Shown here one piece after another: positions 1-9,592 of a DNA stretch of 14,500 nt. Location: NCBI GenBank assembly GCA_009760855.2, contig WPIO01000196.1, positions 308,001-322,500 of the forward strand. Reading direction: 5' to 3'. Positions within the stretch are counted from its first letter, which is position 1. Each line of letters starts with the position of its first letter. Origin of the DNA: Cristatella mucedo (Eukaryota; Bryozoa; Phylactolaemata; Cristatellidae). The notes beneath the pieces are model-generated. The model was not told the DNA's origin. It worked only from the letters and a program-made list of their open reading frames with translations, and did no database searches. The position numbers and the translations under genes were made by a program.

Positions 1-680
1 CAAGACTGAGGAAAGTGCTTGTTTCCGAAAGTTTTCTCCGTATCAGAAAGTGAATTTGAACAATTTCTACCCATGTCAATGGATATCCATAACATCTGGT
101 TCGGGGCTGGACGTAGGCACAATCGGACGTTTTTTTAACTGACAAAAAATACACAAACGTCTCCCTCGGTCGGCCTACACAATGTTCTTAGCTTGAGTTC
201 GATACCTGACATATTCAACGTATCATTGCCACCGAGTTATCATCCAAAATGAAGGAAAGAAGGAAGTTATGCTGCCAAAACAGACCATTTTTCATATTGC
301 CGAACCATTGCATGCCATCTCGAATGTTGAATGCACCGGTGGCCATACATTGTGCTGGGCAATACGACTTAACAGGTTGATTATTGCAAGACCGAATCTC
401 TTTAAACAATATATGGACGGGTATTCTTTGAGAATTCAGGGTCTTCAAGAAACAGATCGTGGGTTCGAGTCCTGCAGCAGGCGATTCTTTATTGCCGACT
501 GCAAGCTGTCGTGATAGCAACTTGAGGCTCACCTGCAGCTATAAAAATGAGGATCTTGAATCAGCTATGCTTTATCTTGTACAAGGAATTTGTGGGTTAT
601 CGCGTTCTTTTTAGCCAAGCTGGTGGAGCCATGAGTTCTTGGCAGTTGTGTCACGTGATTATCTAGGATCGCGGCTCTTG
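1..680. other. Gene-free stretch, no recognised content
   Basis: I see no supported gene here. The open frames on both strands overlap each other and resemble no family I know. One tRNA-like fragment is present: at 459-475 a 5-bp stem encloses a TTCGAGT loop, and 462-472 matches the pol III B-box consensus GGTTCGANNCC exactly. No A box or other cloverleaf arms precede it at tRNA spacing, so it is at best a relic of a tRNA or SINE. Confidence 0.5.
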
Positions 681-987
681 ATGTATCTCCGTCTGTAACT
701 CCACAAAGTCATAAAGACCATGTGGGTGTTACGCACGAGAGTTTTGTATAGCGCACTCACAGCCTAGGCGGCTTTCGGTACGCATTCGGTAGCCAACAGA
801 CTTAGTCTCACCCAACAAAGAGAAAGTGGGAAGCATAGCAGAGTCAGGAGAGCAGTTGAGGTAGTGAGTAGCATGGAAATAGCAGCTCAGAACCGCTGAA
901 AAGGATTAGCCATAGTCAACAGTAGGAGAGTAGTTGTCGTTGCGTAAGAATTGTGGAAGCGAGTTCCAGTCTAGGACCTGCAGAGCT
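681..987 (-). mobile_element. LINE family A (L2/CR1-like), 5'-truncated 3' end
   Basis: This stretch matches, almost base for base, the 3' ends at 4138 and 14045. All three share the same outer boundary (beginning ATGTATCTCC or ATGCATCTCC) and the same internal order. On the minus strand it holds the end of the ORF2 C-terminal domain and a short 3' UTR. Similarity to the other copies stops at about 987, just after CCTGCAGAGCT, which is typical 5' truncation by incomplete reverse transcription. A small deletion inside the 'GAGTTCC' stretch shifts the frame, so this copy is dead. Strand and family are clear; the exact ends may be off by a few bases. Confidence 0.88.
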
Positions 988-1178
988 CTTCACTCTACAG
1001 CTAGCCATGGTGAGTCTTCACGGCTGTTTTCGCGTTAGAGTCTCACCAACGTTGTTGCACCACAAAGCAATCAAGGTGTCCTGAGCCTACATATTAGTTC
1101 ACGTGGTGACAGTTAACTAATCCGTTTCAATGTATTGGCGACCAAAGCATTCTAAAGAACCGATGAGTCCACTTTCAC
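988..1178. other. Gene-free spacer
   Basis: This lies between the truncated LINE family A end and a short LINE/SINE tail. I see no coding potential, repeat or RNA gene. Confidence 0.4.
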
Positions 1179-1236
1179 AGAAAGAGATTAAGTTCTCTGA
1201 GGGCGCTATACAAACGTATTATTATTATTATTATTA
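1179..1236 (+). mobile_element. Short LINE/SINE 3' tail (family B type) with (ATT)n end
   Basis: The sequence AGAGATTAAGTTCTCT, followed by GAGGGCGCTATACAA and an (ATT)n run, matches the terminal hairpin and tail of the family B insertion at 5840-5920. Only the 3' part of the hairpin and the microsatellite tail can be aligned; the 5' half of the outer stem is not evident. It is too short to say whether it came from the LINE or from a SINE sharing the tail. Confidence 0.7.
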
Positions 1237-1596
1237 CTGGTCTTAACGAATGAGTAGCCAAAGCAGGTCATCAAAACGATTCGATTACACGGCTCAAAAC
1301 CATCACTAGTTGCAGGGATGGCAACACCTTAGCGAGCTTGATTTCAAATGGCAGTCCTATTGTAGTTATGAACTTGACTCCTAGGTCGTCGCATAGCGTT
1401 GGCCCCCTAATGCTATGAGCAAAGACAGATAGTTCGGTTGTGCTGGCGGAGATTTTCAATAACCTGCCCAAATGAAGATTTTGGTCCAGTGATGAACAAA
1501 GAATTTCCCTATTTTACCTAACAACCGGAGAGGCAAACCGAGCGCCATGAAAGTCTTAATACGAATAATAAGAGGCCCGCTTGTTCAGGAGGTAAA
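1237..1596. other. Gene-free stretch
   Basis: A 66-codon minus-strand open frame at 1271-1471 has no recognisable family features and is probably chance. I see nothing else. Confidence 0.4.
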
Positions 1597-1664
1597 AATA
1601 ATAATACATTTGTAAAGCATCCTCAGGATAACTGTTATCACTCTCTAGGCACTTACATATGCTG
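1597..1664 (-). mobile_element. LINE/SINE 3' tail (family B type), minus strand
   Basis: Read on the minus strand, this goes GCATATGTAAGTGCCTAGAG, then an inner inverted repeat GATAAC/GTTATC, then GAGGATGCTTTACAAATGTA and a run of ATT. The order matches the tail at 5840-5920 and the SINE tail at 11840-11906. The inner stem has a different sequence from the other copies (AGAGA/TCTCT elsewhere) but still pairs. I see no clear tRNA-like head upstream on the minus strand (above 1664), so the source may be the LINE or a headless SINE. Confidence 0.65.
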
Positions 1665-2508
1665 TAAAGGAAGCATAATCCAAGTGGTAGCAAGCTCTAT
1701 GTCAACGAGCATAACTGATGCCGACTATTGAAATGTTGGCATGCTAAATCGGTCAGATTAACACAGTGGTAGAGATTATTATTGGTTCATAAATTATACT
1801 ATCTGGGAACGGGATATCCTAATCTACGGTTTGGACCGTATCGAATGCGTTCAGGCGACGTGAATTGCAGTGCTGTCGCTGTCATCACTGCGTCCTCTGA
1901 CCTAGATTACGGCTAACCAATCAAGGGCAGGCTCCTTTTACCTAATAACTGGCTGTCATTGTGTGCATTCGGTAGCGGCCGTTCGACCCTTCTCTTTTGT
2001 ATGTCAGTGTCCATCCAAGAGACTACGTTTGTCGGAGCTCTATCTATGACCGCGTCAGAGAGCAAGAAAAACTGTGCTGCGGCAAGAGTGCTGCTGCTTG
2101 CACGTTTAGCTTCCGGCGTTGGACCTGACTTGCTGGAAATTACGCCAACTTAAGCCAAACTGATGGAATTGTTTGAAATAGAAATCCTATGAACGAACCA
2201 AAATTTTCCAAACATCTTAAAAAGCCACCAAATAGACCACAACGTTGAAATTCCTATTCGCGTCATCAAGCGGGATCGCTGAGCCGGGGCAGGGTGGGGG
2301 GTTTACACGGTCGTCAAGTGTTAGCAACAATCCCACACCACGTGGGCCCGGCCCTAACGTGTCAAGGTCGGCAACCGGCAGCCGATCAGGCCAGCAGTCA
2401 GGCCATTCAAGCTCAGCCGCCACGTCCTCTTTTGACTTGAATGGCGCCGTCGCAACGATCTACCAGTTCCGAAAGAAATGGATTAATTCGCTACAGTGAT
2501 CTTGATGC
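1665..2508. other. Gene-free stretch with one unassigned open frame
   Basis: No recognised gene. An 84-codon plus-strand frame at 2245-2499 lacks an ATG at its start and reads as a Ser/Gly/Pro/Thr-rich segment ending near IYQFRKKWINSLQ. It could be a chance frame in GC-rich DNA or an exon fragment of an unknown gene, and I assign no function. A 10-bp inverted repeat (GCCATTCAAG at 2402-2411, complement at 2436-2445) lies inside it. Confidence 0.35.
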
Positions 2509-2804
2509 GGGTGGCGTGAGTACATCCCCTCCTAGGTGACGATTTTCTAATTGAGCTGAAATCTAGCGGCCTACCCATCGATCTGCAGCTGACCTTGTGT
2601 CGCAGTCTAGATTGACATAAATTAACTTTTTTCGCCGCTGTGGCCATGGTGAGGTAGGTGCCGTGAGTGCACCTCCACTTGGATCTCGCGTTTTTTTAAT
2701 TGAGTTTAATTATAACGACCCCTTATCGGTCAGCCATTGACCTGGCAACCCACCCTAAATCCCTGCGAATTAACTTTTGTAGCCCGCTGTCCGCTCTGCC
2801 TGAT
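2509..2804. repeat. Diverged tandem duplication, unit about 148 bp
   Basis: Several short blocks recur in the same order at a near-constant offset of 147-149 bp. CGTGAGT is at 2515 and 2662, AATTGAG at 2549 and 2698, and AATTAACTTTT, followed by a CCGCTGT-like block, at 2620 and 2768. The stretches between them are diverged but alignable. This points to an old two-copy tandem duplication with units near 2509-2656 and 2657-2804. I see no convincing third copy. I recognise no coding content. Confidence 0.55.
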
Positions 2805-4137
2805 CTGCGACTACTGTATCCAGGCCAGTATAGCTTCGCCCTAGGTCGTCAGCCTCGATGTCTTTCGTTCCTTCTCCCGGACCGCTCTGGCCGAGTCTTG
2901 TTTTCTCTCAACTGGTGAATGAATCACGTTTAACCTCGGGCACATCCTGGTGGTGCGTGTGGTGGTGTGAGGGACGAACGCAGCGTTGCAGTTACACAAT
3001 AGCCGGTTTTTCTCTCATTGGCTGTGACTGGAGTTTTGCCCCCATGGCGTACAATGCAGTCTGAGGGGAGCTGCTTAATGGCGTCGGTTGTGGTCATGCT
3101 AGGGCTGAGCTGGTCGTATTGTGTACATATGCCTGGTTACCTTTGTGGCATAGGGCTATGGCAGGCCGATTGTGCGATTTTCCGTTCAGCCGCGGGGTGC
3201 ATGTACTGTTGCCGTTTTCGAAATCCAGAGGCTTTCGGCCCTCTTTTGTTTCTTGCGGTAATTTCCCCTCATTAGTCACCAGAATTGGACTAGCGATGGG
3301 TTTGACACTGTAAGCCGAATCGGAGAAGTCGATGGAGCACCCAAATCCCTGCAGCTGCCACACACAGCAGCAGGCATGCTTGCTTGTCCATACTATATGC
3401 AAACAGCTTATCTCTCACGACGAATTGCACTTATGGAACGAGTCAGCCGGGCTCTCGTGTCCCTTTGCAACCTTCGCATAGGCGGCGCTTCTGCAGCGCC
3501 TCGAACCCTTCGATGACTTGAGTGCACATAGAGTATGTGCACTCAAGTCGCCAGGTTTTAGCAGCGCGTGTATGTTTTCAACGTCCCTAAACGTGAGCAC
3601 GTGACCTCGCTCGGCACTGTCTGCAGCACACCTCTTAAAGCAGATAAGTAGTATCTGGGCCGGGGGTTTAGGAGCTGGGCCTAGAGTATAGAGCCAGCGG
3701 CACCTGTGTGGGTGGAAGGAGATGCCGATCAGCCGGCTAGTCACTAGTCTGCTAGTCATCGAGCGCTCTTCTGCTTTCCGTGCCACCGGGCACGCGGTGT
3801 CTCCCAGCATTGCCTGCCTCAAGCCACATCAAAGTCCCACATCATCGACCCAAGCTCCCCTTCAGTTTGCTGATATTTTTTCAGAGGCCGATGAACGATG
3901 AACTCAATAGATTTATGGGACCTCGAATAGCCCTGATCACCGTTTATATTTGTTTGCTTGTGCACCTTGCCTGGAAGCTTTTGCAAGTAAAGCATCTGTA
4001 ACTTTTTGGGGGCCTGATCGCCTCATTTATGTAGGCTGTTGGATGCTCGAACAGCGTGGATCCTTGACTCTGATCCTCCACTTCTGAGCCATCGATAGAA
4101 TCACAGTGTTGGTGAATGCTGCACATCGCATTTGTCA
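2805..4137. other. Gene-free stretch, unassigned open frames
   Basis: The longest open frame is 135 codons on the minus strand (3415-3822). It resembles no family I know, and its codon use gives no support. Several overlapping frames of 60-100 codons on both strands behave like chance frames. The one notable structure is the hairpin at 3515-3549, listed separately. Confidence 0.4.
3515..3549. repeat. Perfect 16-bp inverted repeat, 3-nt loop
   Basis: GACTTGAGTGCACATA (3515-3530) and its exact reverse complement (3534-3549) are separated by GAG. A transcript of either strand would form a 16-bp perfect stem. A smaller 6-bp hairpin (GGCGCT/AGCGCC) lies just upstream at 3484-3500. There is no T-run, and this is not a bacterial terminator context. 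Function is unknown. Confidence 0.9.
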
Positions 4138-4185
4138 ATGTATCTCCGTCTGTAACTCCACAAGTCCACAAAGACCGTGTGGGCG

Positions 4186-4963
4186 TTACGCAGGAGAGTT
4201 TTGTATAGCACACTCAGCCTGAGCGGCCATCGGTACCCATTCGGTAGCCAACATAATTCTTCGTCTCACGCAACAAAGAGAAAGTGGGAAGCCTAGCAGA
4301 GTCAGGAGAGTAGTTGAGGTAGTGAGTAGCGTGGAAGTATGACCCCAGGCCAGCTGAAAAGGATGAGCCGTAGTCGGCAGCAGGAGAGTGGTTGTCGTTG
4401 CGTAAGAATTGTGGAAGCGAGTTCCACAATCTAGGACCTGCAGTGCTAAAGCTTCTGTCGCCAACGGTCTTTAAGCGGTGGAATGGAACAGCTAATTTAT
4501 TGTCCACACCGGACGTGAGGGCTCGAAGAGGCTGAAACTGGTGCAGCAGTTCAGCTAGGTATTTTAGAGCCAAGCCGTGGCAGGCCTTGTGGGTCAGCAT
4601 AAGAACTTTGCTCTATATCTGTTGATCAACCGGCAGCCATCCTAGTTCTTTTAGCAAAGGAGACGCGTGGTCAAACCTCTGGGACTTGAAGGCTAGCCTT
4701 GCAGCCATATTCGTAGCAAGCTACTGTGGCCTAGTTGCTTTCTTTGATAGTCCAGCCAAAAGGGAATTACAATAATCAAGCCGAGACAGAACTAAGGAGC
4801 TAATTAAATTTTTTGCAAGCCACTGTGGAAGACAGCTCCTAATCTTAGATAGAGATCGGGCGTTTTGAATAGCTGTAGAAGCAGTCTTCTGAATGAAGCT
4901 TTTAAAATTAAGGGGCAGTTGTTGAAAACAACACCTACATTTCGAGCACGTGGTGATTGTCAC
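4186..4963 (-). pseudogene. LINE family A ORF2, post-RT C-terminal domain
   Basis: Minus-strand segments encode the region that follows the RT fingers and palm in L2/CR1 elements. One segment includes SRLDYCNSLLAGL (about 4750). The next, through 4601-4720, contains an in-frame stop in a stretch of the RLAFKSQRFDHASPLLKEL type. The last carries the typical VGDRSFSTAGPRLWNSLPQF block (about 4420-4480). A frameshift near the end moves the terminal residues (ECAIQNSPA, stop near 4186) into another frame; the copy at 14045 keeps them in one frame. The domain is thought to act in RNA binding or thumb function during target-primed reverse transcription. Confidence 0.85.
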
Positions 4964-4972
4964 ACAACAGCA

Positions 4973-6293
4973 TCACATATCAAAGCTTTTTAATCCAGCC
5001 ACACGCTTAGGGTGTCCTATGAGCAGCAGTTCGGTTTTATCATCATTTAATTTCAGGAAGTTTTCCGACATCCAGGATCGAATATCGGCAAGGCAAGCAT
5101 TCAGTTTCTCAGTATCTGCAGCAGATTCCGATGCTGTGAATAAAAAATACGGCTGAGTATCGGCAGCATAAAAGTGATATCCTATTCCATGGGCCTTAAT
5201 CACTTTTCCCAGAGATTGAGTATAAATAGAGAACAGCAAGGGGCCGAGGATGGACCCTTGAGGGACTCCACAGGTGACCGGTCTCGTGTGTGAGATCTGA
5301 CCCCACACGACGCGGATTGAACACGATCAGACAAGTGCGATGTCAACCACGCCAGTGCCTCGTCTGCCAGACCGATCGTTGTTCTCAATCGTTCAAGTAG
5401 AGCATCGTGATCAATTGTGTCGAAGGCAGCTGATAGATCTAGCAGAGCTAGGGCAGTGACATTCCCGTCGTCGTTGCCACATAGAATGTCATTGTTAACT
5501 CGGAGGAGAGCAGTTTCAGTGGAGTGCTGCCTCTTGAATCCTGGTTGAAATGTTTCTGACATTTCATTCTTTTCAATGTGTGCAGCCAGCTGCATTGCGA
5601 CAATTTTTTCAAGGATCTTTGACAAGAAAGGAGGAAGGGAAACTGGGCGATAGTTTGCAAGGACCTCTGTATCTAGCGGGTCCCTGTGATTCGTCCTTGA
5701 TGTGCTTATGCGTGCTGACACTGTGCATGCTGCGACTAACCACATTCGCATGCTGACCCTGTGCATGCCACCCCTAACCATATTATTCATTTCGTTTGTT
5801 TTTCAAGCATGATTTTACTTACCATTCAATTGCATTTCACTTTGCAGCAAATGTAAAGCGCCTAGAGAGAGATTAAGTTCTCTGAGGGCGCTTTATCAAG
5901 TGAATTATTATTATTATTAATCCAAGCTTTTCAAGTATCGGTCTAACGATTGCCGATTTGAAGGACTTGGATAAGACCCCTTTTTCCGAAAGAAGCATTA
6001 CAAATCTTGGTTATGGCAGGGCTAAGTTGGTCTGCCAGTGAAGACCACAGAGATGATAGTATAGGGTCTCCAGGAGACGAGCTCTTTTTACTAGACCTTA
6101 TTAAGGTAGCCACATCCATCGCACGAAGAAACCTCGGAAAAGCTTGTAAGGAAGGCCACAGGTTGTGATTCCACAATTCCTTTACTCGGAGGGGGCTTTG
6201 TAGGGGCACGAATGTGCAAACATTTTTCAGTAAAGAAGGCCGAAACCGTTTTGGCTGAGCCGTTAATATCTGGGGAGTCAGACCTCTCAGCAT
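4973..6293 (-). pseudogene. LINE family A reverse transcriptase, broken
   Basis: RT blocks appear in order on the minus strand. The upstream part (6293 to 5943) ends with the SPAITKICNASF stretch and a frameshift. After the insertion at 5677-5920 come LANYRPVSLPPFLSKILEKI, the STETALL stretch and LLDLSAAFDTIDHDALLERL, which carries the first catalytic Asp region. A frameshift near 5285 follows, then [17 protein letters not shown] and the palm motif. In this motif the usual YADD reads YAAD: the first Asp codon, at 5162-5164 (minus), is GCC (Ala). The family copies RNA into DNA at a nicked target. Loss of a metal-binding Asp, two frameshifts and an insertion make this copy a fossil. Confidence 0.9.
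5677..5920 (+). mobile_element. LINE family B 3' end, nested insertion
   Basis: This plus-strand fragment interrupts the minus-strand RT of family A. The flanks ATCTAG (ending 5676) and TCCAAGC (from 5921) join to restore a continuous family A reading frame, which places the insertion boundaries. The insert matches 10313-10575 along its length: GGGTYCYTGTGATTC at its start, the CTGACACTGTGCATG-type repeats, the CACCCCTAACCATATTATT region, GCAGCAAATGTAAAG, the terminal hairpin, and a tail ending in (ATT)n. It is 5'-truncated and noncoding. No target-site duplication is visible, as is common for L2/CR1 insertions. Confidence 0.88.
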
Positions 6294-6448
6294 TGGCCAG
6301 TAAATATTTTACTGTCTTATCTTAAATCTGTTTTCGGTCCGACTGGCAGGAATTCAGTTTTCGAGTGAAAAATAAAGGCCGTGGCTTTTTTTAAACTTCC
6401 GGGTGTTAAACTTCCGGGTGTAAGCTCGAAGGAAGCCTTTGAAATTGA

Positions 6449-6751
6449 CTAGATCATCTGCATCAGACGCCCCTTTCGTAAAACGACGTTCAAGCCTCCG
6501 CTTAACACGGTGCATCTTTTGAAATTTTTTGTAAATTGAAAAGAGTCTCCATGACTCTGTACACGGATAGAATGAACGAGAGCATGCTTGTCAAGAGCAC
6601 TCCTAAGCGCCATGTTCGCTGCATCAGTGAGAGTATCGAGGCTGTCAGTCGAGCCTGGGTGCAGATCAAGAAGACCTGCATCACAAACGGATTTCCAAAA
6701 TGTGTCCGTGTCAATGCTTTTCATGTCTATGTCGCTGGACAAGTTCGACAT
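6449..6751 (-). pseudogene. LINE family A ORF2, endonuclease-RT linker
   Basis: A 100-codon minus-strand frame matches the linker between endonuclease and RT in L2/CR1 elements. It contains a leucine-rich stretch and the ALRSALDKHALVHSIRVQSH block, which corresponds to the 'LDKHAP' stretch common in this class. A frameshift near its end (about 6480) moves the next conserved Arg-rich stretch into another frame. It lies between the endonuclease and RT remains on the same strand, which supports the assignment. Confidence 0.75.
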
Positions 6752-6858
6752 TACCTTGTATGTACAAGGGAGCAGGAATGGTAAACGAGACCGAACAATG
6801 TTCCGAGAGGGTCAGCAGGCACGCCACAAGGTCAGTGGAGGAAGTTCATGCTTAGGGA

Positions 6859-7101
6859 TCAAGGAGATCTAGAAAATGGCCACCGACGTGGGCAGCACGT
6901 GGTAACGTGTTGAACCAAACCAAAATTCTCCAGACAGTCAAGAAATGAGCAGACCTGGCTGTCGATAGGGTTCTCTGCGTGAATATTAAAGTCTCCGGCA
7001 ATCGGTAACGGCCCGTCACAAATATTTTAGTGAGGAACTCCGAAGACTCTCTCTATAAACAAGTTTATAGGGGAGTGAACCGAATCTGTGCATGTTGGGA
7101 G
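6859..7101 (-). pseudogene. LINE family A APE endonuclease, C-terminal half
   Basis: A minus-strand reading includes LPIAGDFNIHAENP, with the GDFNIH motif of APE-type LINE endonucleases at 6979-6996. It continues through FLDCLENFGLVQHVT, typical of the domain. Upstream (about 7050-7075) is a PINLFIERVF stretch, followed by an in-frame stop (TAA, 7027-7029). The frame is lost after the QHVTT stretch, where the conserved THxxGHxLDLxI part is shifted, and ends at 6859. The domain nicks target DNA to prime reverse transcription. The N-terminal part, with the first catalytic residues, is not recognised above 7101. Confidence 0.82.
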
Positions 7102-8322
7102 TACTTTGACCTTTTTACATTTTCGGTTCTGATCGAAATTTCGTGCAAGGGAGCATAGTTCGGCAAGAAATATGCATGCACAGTAGATCATGAGATGTCC
7201 TGCTCATCAACACTAATCTTGCTGAGCATCTGTGGTTTCTCACAAATGCCAGGCATGACATTGTTTTCACTTGCTGCCGGACGTCATCCACTTCGGAGGT
7301 AGACTAGTTTGCCCACGACTCGACGCCCACTATTTCGGAAGGTAAGGGCACGCAGGCTGGGGGCGCCGGCCGGCGTTGTCCGAAGTTATAGGATACAGTG
7401 AGAGTGGGTGCTGTTTCCTGGAATGTGAGCAGCGAGTGGCCATGCCTTTCCTCTGCTGATTCTGGTACTCAGCAGGGGATGCTCTGTGTGCGCGTGTGCC
7501 GCACGGTGAAGTCAGCAGAACTGAGCTGCTGCTCTCCTTGCTGAGTCTAGGTGAGGTCACTGCTACTCGGTGGAGTCAGATACAGGTGACGTTTAATGCC
7601 TGCTGATGTATGAGGTACGACCTAGTAATTAGCTTAAGTTGCTTTAGAATCTTATAGCACGTCCAGCAAAGCTTTCTTTACGGCATTTGTCAATTTATCA
7701 TTTGTCGAAATTGCAAGTGCACTCGCATGTGCACTTGCAATTTCGGACATCCTTTAGTACTACTGTTCCGTGTGTGTACGAGGGATTGAGCGCCAGGAGT
7801 GATTCAATCAAGACTTTACCACAGTTGGCCTGTCTTAGGCTGAAGGCTGAAGAAGGGCTGAAGAAGTTGGGCTTTGAGCCACCAGGCTTTAAGCTGGGGG
7901 CTGTCCGAAGGCAAGGGCAAGGTCGTCAATTTGCCTATGTCACGAATAGATTTTCTGCTCGAGTCTGTATCGATACAGCCGTGCTGAAGTTTTGGATACT
8001 TCTGTAAAGAGGGACAATCAGGAAGTGAGTGGGAGTGAAGTTAATGGCAGAGAAAGTAAAATTAGCACAGTGGACTTACTGTTCGTGCGATCTACCATAC
8101 TTGGTAGTGCCTACAGCTTGCATATTGGGGTGCTTCTGCTGATTTGGTCTCTGACAGCAATCAAACGCCCGTAGCTCAAATTAAGGGAAAAACCCTGAAC
8201 TACTTGTGGTGTAACTGAAAGCGTAGTGGGAGGTCTGCATGATGACGTTATAGTGCAATAGCCTCTCCTAATAAGGAGGGAATGGCACATAAGCAAACAC
8301 GCATGCATGCACTCATACACTG
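7102..8322. other. Gene-free stretch with a perfect hairpin
   Basis: No supported gene. Open frames of 60-106 codons (for example 7330-7560 minus and 7687-8007 plus) have no recognised domain. The plus frame covers a Lys/Glu/Gly stretch (EEGLKKLGFEPPGFKLG, about 7846-7896) that looks like simple tandem GCTGAAG-type repetition. Some of 7102-7330 may be unrecognised 5' LINE sequence. The inverted repeat at 7706-7745 is listed separately. Confidence 0.4.
7706..7745. repeat. Perfect 17-bp inverted repeat, 6-nt loop
   Basis: CGAAATTGCAAGTGCAC (7706-7722) and its exact reverse complement (7729-7745) flank the loop TCGCAT. The stem is long enough to be conspicuous. The core AAGTGCAC resembles the GAGTGCAC core of the hairpin at 3515-3549. 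There is no flanking tRNA-like or LINE sequence, and the function is unknown. Confidence 0.9.
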
Positions 8323-8346
8323 ACACACACACACACACACACACAC
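8323..8346. repeat. (AC)12 microsatellite
   Basis: Twelve uninterrupted AC units, with further CA-rich sequence on both sides (about 8297-8400). It explains the Cys/Val-rich chance frame on the minus strand. Confidence 0.97.
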
Positions 8347-9482
8347 TGACGCACACAAGTAGGTATCCATGTGCAAGCACGAAGATACATGCACACGAGC
8401 ACGGGCAGATACAACTTGAATCGACGAGGTACATCTAATGTTGTGTAGGAGGTCGTAGTCTCAAGCTTCTATCCCAGCCGATCGAGGTCACATCAGTTGC
8501 CATTGCAGTATCAGATGTAATCTGCTTGGTCGAGGAGCAGTACACCATTCACGTTTGGTTTCCTGAGGCCTGTGAGCTCACGAGGTTAACTAGTGTTCCT
8601 TTTTTTAATTCTCACTCTGACTCATACTGTTGGACAGCACATCCGGTCGTCAGCCAGTGACAAGAGACATCCGGTGGCAGCTGCTGGCTTGAGTGACCTG
8701 GCCAATCAGGTCGCTGTTCTCGTTTGAGGCATCTTTAGCCAGCCGCCATTTGATGAGCCACAGCTTATGCTTGGCTGAGCGTTTGGGAATGGAAGTCGCC
8801 GCGGTTTGGCAAGGGCTTGTACGTACTTGCCTTTAGTGGGCTCAAGCCCGTGCCATATTTTCTATACAGATGAACCAAAATGGCTGCAGGACTCCAAAAC
8901 TTTTGATTCAGGTTCAGACAATTGCTGCAACGTGTTGTAATTATGTATAATTTCACTCCTGCGAGGGTTCGCGCTTAAAGTCTGCAGACTGCTACTGAGA
9001 AGCTAGTAGGTAGGATTTCGATTTAGGTGGCGACTAGACAAACAAAACGTGTTTGCTCCGGAATGCAAATAAAAGGCCACTTCTGTCCGACGTACATAAA
9101 ACAGCTCGCTGCTTGGAGTGGGCTGGGACGAGAGTGCACTCGACCACTCGACGCACGACAATATTGGAGGAAAATTAAATGGGGCCCTAAATATTCAATC
9201 TCTATCGGTCCGTTCTAGCAGATGTAGTGGCATGTGGGCAGCCGGGTCTCTTTGGACCATCAATGATGCAGGGCGTTGCCATCTTCCTCAGGTCTTGCCT
9301 CACCGAGGTCTCAACGATTCGAAACGGCATAGCAATAGCAACGCTACCAAGTCCTGTGTTTGGGGGAAGCCCACATTTGGCCTTTTTGTACAGGTAGTCA
9401 ACGAGATTGTCGTCGGCAATGGCTGCCGGTTGGTTATAGCGCGTGAGGAAAGGAGCACAATGTTGTTTTTAAAACGTCGTTT
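8347..9482. other. Gene-free stretch
   Basis: No recognised gene or repeat. Frames at 8765-8956 (minus), 9027-9218 (plus) and 9118-9504 (plus) overlap one another and show no family features. A short 6-bp inverted repeat, GACCTG/CAGGTC, surrounds GCCAAT near 8695-8712; it is too weak to call a regulatory site. Confidence 0.4.
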
Positions 9483-9532
9483 TTGTTGCATAATTAATAA
9501 TTAATAATTGTTGCATAATTAATAATTAATAA
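9483..9532. repeat. Exact 25-bp tandem duplication, AT-rich
   Basis: The 25-bp unit at 9483-9507, beginning TTGTTGCATAATTAATAA, is repeated without change at 9508-9532. Identity of the copies suggests a recent slippage or duplication event. Confidence 0.95.
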
Positions 9533-9592
9533 ATATTGTTCGTAAATGATAAGCCGATGCTGATTGTTGCTTTCATCCTACGAAGGCAGGCC

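Larger units (their letters stand above)
4138..7101 (-). mobile_element. LINE family A (L2/CR1-like), long decayed copy
   Basis: This minus-strand non-LTR retrotransposon runs 5' to 3' from about 7101 down to 4138. ORF2 parts appear in canonical order: APE endonuclease C-terminal half (6859-7101), endonuclease-RT linker (about 6449-6751), reverse transcriptase (about 4973-6293), and the conserved domain after RT (4186-4963) with the NSLP motif. The 3' boundary matches two other copies in the window. A 244-bp family B fragment is inserted at 5677-5920. The N-terminal half of the endonuclease and any ORF1 were not recognised above 7101, so the copy is 5'-truncated or decayed there. Frameshifts, stops and a lost catalytic Asp show it is inactive. 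Assignment to L2/CR1 rests on motif style; a repeat-library comparison would refine it. Confidence 0.88.

Noticed and set aside
459-475. Possible tRNA gene or SINE from a perfect B-box and T-arm
   Set aside because: No A box, D arm, anticodon arm or acceptor stem at suitable spacing, and no SINE tail follows. A single arm is not enough.
3415-3822. A 135-codon minus-strand open frame as a gene
   Set aside because: No recognisable domain, splice context or conserved motif. It covers the 3515 hairpin, which is unlikely inside a conserved coding sequence.
7687-8007. A 106-codon plus-strand open frame with a Lys/Glu/Gly stretch
   Set aside because: The stretch comes from GCTGAAG-type repetition and the frame covers the 7706 hairpin. 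No family match that I recognise.
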